The position numbers were made by a program, and so were the translations under genes. From CAKZSB01 sp964646405 (lineage in GTDB: Bacteria > Pseudomonadota > Gammaproteobacteria > Granulosicoccales > Granulosicoccaceae): a stretch of DNA of 11,857 nt. Positions within the stretch are counted from its first letter, which is position 1. Each line of letters starts with the position of its first letter. Of the stretch, positions 1 to 5,541 are shown in pieces. Below the pieces are notes generated by a model. The model made no database searches. It was not told where the DNA came from and worked only from the letters and a program-made list of their open reading frames with translations. The stretch covers positions 1 through 11,857 of the forward strand of contig CAZYDV010000190.1 of the NCBI GenBank assembly GCA_964646405.1, written 5' to 3'.

Positions 1-1127
1 TCGCAGACTTTGAAAATCTGGTGCGCTTTGGCCAGTACTTTAACGTGATCACTTTCTTCGGCAATCAGGCCTGCGCCCCCACCGATCTGCCCGTCAACAC
101 CCGCCACCTCGATACACTGATGGCAAGTATTACCTTATCGGATAAACCGTTCTTCTCAACCGGCATCGGCGCAGGACGCTCGCTGGATGCGATCAATATG
201 TGTGCAATTGCATTAGGCATCAGTGTGGATGAGCTGGCCAGCCACCCCAGTGCGATGACCAACATCAACGTTAATTCACCGCGCAAACTCGATGACAGCA
301 TGGCCTACGGCGCGATGCAGATGGCGACCCGCGGGCAAGCGGTGTCTGTGACACCTTTTACCCTGATGGGCGCAATGACACCGGCCACGCTGGGCGGCGC
401 ACTGGTGCAGCAAAACGCCGAGGCGTTGCTGGGCATTGCGCTGTTGCAGCTAACCCGGCCGGGCGCCCCCACTATCTATGGTGGATTCACGTCCAATGTC
501 GATATGCGCTCAGGCGCACCCGCCTTTGGCACACCCGAAAACGCACTGGCTAATCTCGCCGGCGGACAACTGGCGCGATACTACAAACTGCCACACCGCA
601 CTAGCGCCTGCAACGCCTCCAACGCGGTGGACGCACAGGCAACCTATGAAACGCAAATGGCGCTGTGGGGCGCGGTGATGGGACACGGCAATCTGATCTA
701 TCACACCGCCGGCTGGCTGGAGGGTGGGCTGGTCGCCTCGTTCGAGAAAGTGATCATCGATTGCGAAATGCTCCAGCATATGACACAAATGCTGCAACCG
801 ATAAAAATCGATCTGGACGAGATTGGCCTTGAGGCAATGCGAGAAGTCGGCCCGGGCGGGCACTTTTTTGGTTGTGATCACACCATGTCTCGCTACAAAA
901 ATGCGTTTTATCAGCCGTTCTTGAGCGACTGGCAAAACAACGAAAGCTGGACGAGCGCCGGTGCGAAAGACAGCACGCAGAGGGCCACCGAAATCTGGCC
1001 AAAAATTCTTAAAGAGTTTGAACCACCGGCACTGGATCCGGCTATTCGCGAAGCGCTTGAAGCGTATGTGGCAAAGCGAAAGGAAGAGCTGGGCAAGGAT
1101 GAGCCGACGCTGGAGCCCGAGCTGTAA
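1..1127 (+). CDS. Trimethylamine methyltransferase family (MttB-like) protein, 5'-truncated by window edge
   Basis: The reading frame is open from base 3 and ends at TAA 1125-1127, giving 374 visible residues. The GTG at 21 is an internal valine (DFENLVRFGQYFN), not the start; about 100-150 N-terminal residues probably lie outside the window, since the family is about 480-520 residues long. The segments TIYGGFTSNVDMRSGAPAFGTPE, GGQLARYYKLPHRTS, VDAQATYETQM and the C-terminal GPGGHFFGCDHTM are characteristic of the MttB TIM-barrel family. These enzymes move a methyl group from trimethylamine, glycine betaine or related quaternary amines to a corrinoid protein in the cytoplasm. Archaeal TMA-specific MttB reads an in-frame TAG as pyrrolysine; the visible part contains no in-frame TAG, so this is the non-pyrrolysine type whose substrate cannot be read from sequence. 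No corrinoid protein gene is seen in the window. Family assignment is firm; substrate is unknown. Confidence 0.9.
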   Translation, partial: ADFENLVRFGQYFNVITFFGNQACAPTDLPVNTRHLDTLMASITLSDKPFFSTGIGAGRSLDAINMCAIALGISVDELASHPSAMTNINVNSPRKLDDSMAYGAMQMATRGQAVSVTPFTLMGAMTPATLGGALVQQNAEALLGIALLQLTRPGAPTIYGGFTSNVDMRSGAPAFGTPENALANLAGGQLARYYKLPHRTSACNASNAVDAQATYETQMALWGAVMGHGNLIYHTAGWLEGGLVASFEKVIIDCEMLQHMTQMLQPIKIDLDEIGLEAMREVGPGGHFFGCDHTMSRYKNAFYQPFLSDWQNNESWTSAGAKDSTQRATEIWPKILKEFEPPALDPAIREALEAYVAKRKEELGKDEPTLEPEL

Positions 1128-1128
1128 A

Positions 1129-1217
1129 TGTAGAAGTCTCGACTTAATCTGACAGTTCCCGGTTCTAACGGAGTGACTGTCTGATCAATTCTGAACTACT
1201 ACATCTGAACTTCTACA
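1129..1217. repeat. Nested inverted and tandem repeats after the mttB-like gene
   Basis: An outer inverted repeat pairs TGTAGAAGT (1129-1137) with ACTTCTACA (1209-1217). An inner one pairs GACAGT (1151-1156) with ACTGTC (1176-1181). The right arm lies in a tandem direct repeat: TCTGAACTACTACA (1190-1203) is followed immediately by TCTGAACTTCTACA (1204-1217), 13 of 14 bases identical. The block starts two bases after the mttB-like stop codon and lies between convergent genes. It could fold as a branched 3' RNA structure, act as an atypical terminator, or be a small repeat element. There is no T-run typical of an intrinsic terminator. The repeats are seen directly; the role is unknown. Confidence 0.55.
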
Positions 1218-1229
1218 GGTAAAGTAGCC

Positions 1230-1266
1230 AAATTCAGTCAATCATCCTTCCATGCACCCTGAATTT
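1230..1266. terminator. Weak inverted repeat between convergent genes, possible terminator
   Basis: AAATTCAG (1230-1237) pairs with CTGAATTT (1259-1266), an 8-bp AT-rich stem with a 21-base loop. It sits between the mttB-like gene and the convergent DUF2059-like gene. The large loop and weak stem make it a poor intrinsic terminator, and no other candidate for the minus-strand gene was seen. Low confidence. Confidence 0.25.
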
Positions 1267-1294
1267 TGTACAGAGTGCGCGGAAGGAACCAGTG

Positions 1295-2107
1295 CTAAAA
1301 CGACCCTTGCAATTCAGCCACCAGTGCTACACCCAGTGCCGCACCGCCCTCGTGAAAGGCCGCACGCAATCCGCTCCACATCGCATCACAGAAAACGGTG
1401 GCCTCCGGTTGAATCGAGTAGGCAATCATCTGTTCCAGATCTGTATCTGACAATGACTCGTACATGAAGCCGAGCGTTGCCTGATATTCTTCAACCAGTG
1501 TCGCGCGTTCAGCCTGCATATCCATCGATACCATCTGGCGAACCTCTTCAAGCCCCATCGGCATGCCCATGCTGCTCATCATCGAGTGACCCATCATCGC
1601 TGCCACATCTACCGCAAGATCCATTACGTTGTCGGATCCCATCACCACCTGATCGAGTTTCTTTATCAGCGCGCGACGCTCGGCAGACAGTTGTGGACGT
1701 TCACCGTTGGTGACGCGTTGATCGATCGCCCACTGGTCTGAAAGATGTGCCTTCGCTACCCGCTGGCCCACAGGTGTCTCGTACCAGGTGAGCAAACCAC
1801 TGATCTCCTGTTGACTCAATCGCTCACGCAGTGCGCCGGTAATCGATTGTTCAAACAAAGTCGCCGTCAGGCTGCCCTGCAGTGCGCGACTGATCACACC
1901 GGCAAGCTGTGGATCACCAATTTGAGCTTCGAGATGCGCCTGCCCCATTTCGGTTGAAACCAACTTCGACATGGCTTCGATAGAATTCGTTACACCGCTA
2001 AGATCCATCAGCTTATCGAAGTCATTGCTCGACGCTTCGGCGTGCAGGACCGGACTACTCAGGGTAACAATCAGCGCAAGGGCGGGAACTTTCAACTTTC
2101 TCAACAT
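1295..2107 (-). CDS. Secreted DUF2059-like protein with two repeat units
   Basis: A 270-residue protein starting at ATG 2107-2105. The start is chosen because a strong Shine-Dalgarno (AGGAGG, + coordinates 2113-2118) lies 5 bases upstream and the protein then begins with a classic Sec signal peptide: MLRKLK, a hydrophobic run, then VLHA|EA with likely cleavage after residue 23. The frame stays open to 2293, but that extension lacks coding character. Residues about 85-120 (RERLSQQEISGLLTWYETPVGQR) match the DUF2059 pattern of an acidic 'LS..E' helix followed by an (F/W)Y..P.G motif. Residues about 215-245 (MYESLSDTDLEQMIAY) look like a second, diverged copy. The stretch 171-184 is methionine-rich (MMGHSMMSSMGMPM). 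Two cysteines are avoided except Cys240. It is predicted periplasmic with unknown function. It lies 225 bases downstream of the cyclase gene on the same strand, so it may have its own promoter. Confidence 0.8.
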   Translation of the reverse strand: MLRKLKVPALALIVTLSSPVLHAEASSNDFDKLMDLSGVTNSIEAMSKLVSTEMGQAHLEAQIGDPQLAGVISRALQGSLTATLFEQSITGALRERLSQQEISGLLTWYETPVGQRVAKAHLSDQWAIDQRVTNGERPQLSAERRALIKKLDQVVMGSDNVMDLAVDVAAMMGHSMMSSMGMPMGLEEVRQMVSMDMQAERATLVEEYQATLGFMYESLSDTDLEQMIAYSIQPEATVFCDAMWSGLRAAFHEGGAALGVALVAELQGSF

Positions 2108-2112
2108 AAAAA

Positions 2113-2118
2113 CCTCCT
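2113..2118 (-). promoter_or_regulatory. Ribosome binding site fixing the start of the DUF2059-like gene
   Basis: On the minus strand this reads AGGAGG, 5 bases before ATG 2107-2105. It rules out the longer start near 2293 and places the signal peptide at the N terminus. Confidence 0.8.
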
Positions 2119-2332
2119 GAAACATCTGTTGTGAGCCAAAGCGAGGACAACGACGATAAAAACCCGCCAGCGAATCAATCACTGCGATCCGCACCCCCGA
2201 TTCAACATTTATTTTTGATTCGACAACCGACTGCCTGATTGTCAGGGCGAGACATCGGCTCAGCACGGAGATACTTGAAAAAAGGCATGTCAAGAATGTC
2301 TACAACCACGAACAACACTCGTAAACCTGCGA

Positions 2333-3583
2333 TCAGGGCGCCACCGCTGCCAGCGATTCATCGCTAACGCCAAACACGCGCAGCGATCGACCCGACCCTC
2401 TGACCGGCTGTTCGCCCAGATCTGCGGTGCTGACATCCACTCGATTGGCCACCGCGCCACTGAGCAAAACCGAGTGGCCCAGGTGTTTGGTCATCTCCTC
2501 TATGCGCGCAACTTCGTTCGCCGCCTCACCAACAACCGAAAACTCCAGCCGATCGGGCGCACCAATATTGCCAAAGAGCACCTCGCCATAGTGCAGCGCT
2601 ACGCCGTAGGACAAGGCATCCTTGCCTTGCGCCACACGCTCGCGGTTGACCGATTTCATCTTCGCCGACGCCAGCGCCAGCGCACAGGTCGCGTTGTTCA
2701 TCGCGGTGCGCTCATCCTGCTCGTCGCGTACCGGAAAGATCGCCAGCACCGCGTCACCAATAAAGCGCAATACTTCGCCGCCCGATTCCAGCACCGCGCC
2801 CGCGGTACAGGAGAAGTAGTCATTGATGTCATTGAGAAACTCTCGCCCGTCGACCTTCGAGGCCAGTTCGGTGGAGCCGCGCATATCGCTGTACCAGATC
2901 ACCGCATTGACCGATTCGACATCGCCGCGCCTGATCCGCCCGCTGAGCACCTGCCGACCGGCGTCGGCACCAAGATAGGTGTGCAGAATGTTGTCGGTCA
3001 TCTGTGATTTCATCTGCAACTTGCAGACAACGGCCAGCGCTAGCTCGACCTCGCGCAGTGCCGCCAGCCGTGCCGAGGTAAATCCGCCAGGCAAGCTGCT
3101 GCACCAGGATCCGGCCAGGCCCTCCGGAGAGTCCTCGACGTCGGTGAGGTCGTCGATTGATTCGAATGCGTGCACGTAGCCGCGATAATCGGTATAGCCT
3201 GCCTGCGCAAATTCTTCGAGCACCGGCATGTCGAGCAGAGCCTCGGGGCCTGCCAGATGGCGGCGCATCTCGAGCACGCCGTGACTGATCATGAAATAAA
3301 ACGGGCTGCTCAACCACGTGTCTGCGTCGGGCGCGTGCGCGTAGTAGCGAGTCTCGGTGGATTCTGAGTGCACCCAGGTATGCGACAGCGCCTTGAACAG
3401 CGGATGCAGGGTGCTGACGCTGATGTGCGCTCGCGAGATGCCCAAACCGCTCGCGGCCATCTCGTTACAGGCGATGTGAAACAAGCGATTGAGATCCGGC
3501 TCAACCAGCGAACGGCGTAGCAGATTGCCAACGATAGTTGACACATCCACAGATTGATCCGTGGTCAAATCAGCTTGTGCCAT
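2333..3583 (-). CDS. Class III adenylate/guanylate cyclase, soluble
   Basis: A 416-residue protein starting at ATG 3583-3581, preceded 5 bases away by AAGGAAG (3589-3595 on +). An upstream ATG at 3637 lacks such a site. Residues about 15-190 form an N-terminal domain (WVHSE..., LHP..., SSPFYFMISHG, GYTDYRGYVHAF) of the kind found ahead of many proteobacterial class III cyclases, probably sensory. Residues about 225-405 are the cyclase homology domain. Metal-binding aspartates are Asp233 (WYSDMRGST) and Asp277 (RFIGDAVLAIF). The transition-state pair is Asn356/Arg360 (GEAANEVAR). The two positions that usually specify ATP (Lys and Asp) appear to be Arg273 and Glu347, so cAMP versus cGMP is not certain. 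No membrane segment is seen. It would make a cyclic nucleotide second messenger in the cytosol. It is divergent from the cysD fusion gene, sharing a 173-base promoter region. Confidence 0.9.
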   Translation of the reverse strand: MAQADLTTDQSVDVSTIVGNLLRRSLVEPDLNRLFHIACNEMAASGLGISRAHISVSTLHPLFKALSHTWVHSESTETRYYAHAPDADTWLSSPFYFMISHGVLEMRRHLAGPEALLDMPVLEEFAQAGYTDYRGYVHAFESIDDLTDVEDSPEGLAGSWCSSLPGGFTSARLAALREVELALAVVCKLQMKSQMTDNILHTYLGADAGRQVLSGRIRRGDVESVNAVIWYSDMRGSTELASKVDGREFLNDINDYFSCTAGAVLESGGEVLRFIGDAVLAIFPVRDEQDERTAMNNATCALALASAKMKSVNRERVAQGKDALSYGVALHYGEVLFGNIGAPDRLEFSVVGEAANEVARIEEMTKHLGHSVLLSGAVANRVDVSTADLGEQPVRGSGRSLRVFGVSDESLAAVAP

Positions 3584-3756
3584 GCGTGCTTCCTTCGACT
3601 GAATGCGTGGATGGTACCGGCTTGCCAAGCGATTCACACTTTTTTCAGACGATGCGGCCCTTCACTCCCCAATCACTGGGCGGGCGTGGCACGGATCGTC
3701 TATAGTAGCGCTCATAACATTAAACATTTTTAATTATTTAATACGTTTCAACCCCT
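3584..3756. promoter_or_regulatory. Divergent promoter region between cyclase and cysD fusion, with AT-rich island
   Basis: This 173-base spacer must hold the starts of both divergent transcripts. The part next to cysD, about 3711-3746, is sharply AT-rich compared with its GC-rich surroundings and contains TAAA...TTTA dyads. TATAGT at 3701-3706 and TTTAAT at 3737-3742 are possible -10 hexamers, but neither has a convincing -35 at 16-18 bases. AT-rich activator sites of the CysB type would fit a sulfate-assimilation promoter, but CysB sites are too degenerate to call by eye. No clear Shine-Dalgarno precedes ATG 3757. The region's role is inferred from gene orientation; exact elements are uncertain. 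Confidence 0.45.
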
Positions 3757-4641
3757 ATGTCCGGCCCGCCCGACAACACAGATAAGCTCAATCAGCGCCG
3801 TCGCCGTGCGGTCGAGTTGCGCCTCGCCGGCGCCACGCTCGCCGATATCTCGGCCGAAGTAGACCTGTCCAGACCGACTATCATTGCCGCCCACAAGGCC
3901 TGGCAGGCAGGCGGATGGGAGGCCGTGGACGTGCGACGTCGCGGCCGCCCGAAGGCCGGCAGCGCCAGCCTGCCCGATGACGAACGGGATCGACTGCGCG
4001 CCCTGATCGAGCAACCACCAAACGACAAGACCGCCCTGTGGAGCAGCGAGGCGATTCGCCACTGGCTGAACGCTGCGCGCAACATCGAACTGAGCCCATC
4101 GTCGATCAGCACCCTGCTCACTCGCTGGCAACTGAGTCCGGCCAATCACTTTACGCAGGCCAAATCCGCCGCCGCAGACACCGAGCTTGGGCGCTGGATG
4201 GCGCACAGCTACCCGTCGATTGTCAGCGAGTCCCGCGCGCGCGGCGCGGCCGTTTTCTGGCTGGGCCGACAACGCCAATCGAGCGCACAGACACCGGCAC
4301 TGATCTATGCGCACAGCCCACGCGGCAAGCAGTGCTGGCTGCCTGACAGCGGCGACACCGACATCGCGCAATTGCTGGAGTTTCTCACCCGCCTGCAGCG
4401 ATTCGCAGGCCAGCCTCTGACCGTGATCGCAAGCGACATGGCGATCGAGCAGACACCCGAACTTCAGGATTGGCTCGAAAGCCAGCAAGGCCAGGTACAG
4501 ATCTACTCGACCCGACGCACATTGGCCGCGACACCCTTGCCAGACAGCGACGGCAAAACCCTCACAACCGACCCCGCCGAACGCCAGACGCATTCGGCCA
4601 CCCGTTCAACCCTTTCACTCGCGAGTAAACCAGGCAATTCC
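3757..4641 (+). other. Transposase-derived DNA-binding region (IS630 type, catalytically incomplete) ahead of CysD
   Basis: Residues 14-60 (RRRRAVELRLAGATLADISAEVDLSRPTI..., then GRPKA) read as the first homeodomain-like helix-turn-helix of IS630/Tc1-type transposases. Residues 72-126 (LPDDERDRLRALIEQPP, then LSPSSISTLLTRW) read as the second, winged one. Residues 145-255 keep the outline of the DDE fold: YPSI...GAAVFWLG where an Asp normally ends the first strand (Gly170 here), VIASDMAIEQTPELQDWL where Asp227 survives but the usual following His is replaced, and no third catalytic acidic residue, because the fold stops before the usual LNP-E segment. Transposition is therefore not expected, and DNA binding is the plausible remaining function. 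No terminal inverted repeats or target duplications were seen. The similarity was recognised by eye, without a profile search. Confidence 0.7.
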
Positions 4642-5541
4642 ATGAATCTGACTCACCTGCAACGGCTGGAAGCCGAGAGCATACACATCATGCGAGAGGT
4701 GGTCGCAGAGACCAGCAATCCGGTGATGTTGTACTCAGTCGGCAAGGACAGCAACGTGATGTTGCGACTGGCCCAAAAGGCCTTCTACCCGGCACCACTC
4801 CCGTTTCCGCTGCTACACATCGACACCGGCTGGAAGTTTCACGAGTTAATCGAATTTCGCGATCAACTGTCCAATGAACCGGATCTGGATCTGATTGTCC
4901 ACACCAACCCTGATGGCGTGGCAAAAGACGTCAATCCCTTCACCCACGGCTCGGCACTGCACACCAGCATCATGAAGACCGAGGCGTTGCGCCAGGCGCT
5001 TGAACAACATCGCTTCGATGCGGCGTTTGGCGGCGCGAGACGCGATGAGGAGGCCGCCCGAGCCAAAGAGCGCGTATTTTCCTTTCGCGACGCACAGCAC
5101 CGCTGGGACCCCAAAAACCAGCGCCCGGAACTCTGGAACCTTTATAACAGCAAAGTCGGACCGGGCGAATCAATTCGCGTGTTTCCGCTGTCGAACTGGA
5201 CCGAGCTGGATATCTGGCACTACATCTATCGCGAGGAGATTGCGCTACCGTCACTATACTATTCTGGCGAGCGGCCGGTCGTTGAGCGCGATGGCAAGCT
5301 GATCATGGTCGATGACGATCGCCTGCCAATGAACACCGGTGAAGTGCCACAGTTGCGCGCTGTGCGCTTTCGCACCACCGGTTGCTATCCACTCACCGGT
5401 GCACTGGAGTCCGATGCCACCACGATCCCCGAGATCATGGAAGAACTGCTGCTCGCCACCACATCCGAACGCCTGGGCCGCACCATCGACAGCGATCACG
5501 CAGCCTCGATGGAAGCCAAGAAACAGGAGGGCTATTTCTAG
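3757..5541 (+). CDS. cysD: IS630-transposase-like DNA-binding region fused in frame to sulfate adenylyltransferase subunit 2 (CysD)
   Basis: One uninterrupted 594-residue frame. ATG 3757 is the first start after an in-frame TAA at 3739-3741. Residues 296-594 (ATG 4642) are a complete CysD, 299 residues against about 302 in E. coli. It carries the PP-loop YSVGKDSNVML (327-337), LHIDTGWKFHELIEFRD, GGARRDEEAARAKERVFSFRD, RWDPKNQRPELW, VFPLSNWTELDIW and the ending MEAKKQEGYF. CysD with CysN makes adenosine 5'-phosphosulfate from ATP and sulfate in the cytosol. Residues 12-125 look like the two helix-turn-helix units of IS630-type transposases, 130-255 like a decayed DDE domain, and 256-295 like a disordered linker rich in Ser, Thr, Asp and Pro. 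CysD normally has no such N-terminal part. The alternatives are a separate CysD translated from 4642 (only a weak AGG-type site upstream) or a frame error joining two genes. The CysD identification is near certain; the fusion as an expressed protein is plausible but unproven. Confidence 0.93.
   Translation: MSGPPDNTDKLNQRRRRAVELRLAGATLADISAEVDLSRPTIIAAHKAWQAGGWEAVDVRRRGRPKAGSASLPDDERDRLRALIEQPPNDKTALWSSEAIRHWLNAARNIELSPSSISTLLTRWQLSPANHFTQAKSAAADTELGRWMAHSYPSIVSESRARGAAVFWLGRQRQSSAQTPALIYAHSPRGKQCWLPDSGDTDIAQLLEFLTRLQRFAGQPLTVIASDMAIEQTPELQDWLESQQGQVQIYSTRRTLAATPLPDSDGKTLTTDPAERQTHSATRSTLSLASKPGNSMNLTHLQRLEAESIHIMREVVAETSNPVMLYSVGKDSNVMLRLAQKAFYPAPLPFPLLHIDTGWKFHELIEFRDQLSNEPDLDLIVHTNPDGVAKDVNPFTHGSALHTSIMKTEALRQALEQHRFDAAFGGARRDEEAARAKERVFSFRDAQHRWDPKNQRPELWNLYNSKVGPGESIRVFPLSNWTELDIWHYIYREEIALPSLYYSGERPVVERDGKLIMVDDDRLPMNTGEVPQLRAVRFRTTGCYPLTGALESDATTIPEIMEELLLATTSERLGRTIDSDHAASMEAKKQEGYF
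5525..5530 (+). promoter_or_regulatory. Ribosome binding site for cysNC inside the end of cysD
   Basis: AGGAGG lies 10 bases before GTG 5541, which shares one base with the cysD stop (TAGTG, 5539-5543). The alternative ATG at 5559 would be 28 bases away, so the GTG is preferred. The overlap suggests translational coupling of CysD and CysNC, which work as a complex. Confidence 0.7.

Noticed and set aside
2288..2293. TTGACA on the minus strand as a -35 for the DUF2059-like gene
   Set aside because: No -10-like hexamer lies 16-18 bases downstream, so the match alone is not convincing.
3687..3702. Sigma-54-type promoter (TGGCACG at 3687-3693)
   Set aside because: The -12 element should read like TTGCA at the right spacing; the sequence there is GTCTA.
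3748..4593. Long minus-strand frame (281 codons) opposite the transposase-like region
   Set aside because: It lies antisense to the recognisable helix-turn-helix coding frame, has no recognisable motif, and its openness follows from GC-rich codon use on the other strand.
3757..4641. A complete insertion sequence of the IS630 family
   Set aside because: No terminal inverted repeats or TA target duplication were seen, the catalytic residues are incomplete, and the frame runs into CysD.
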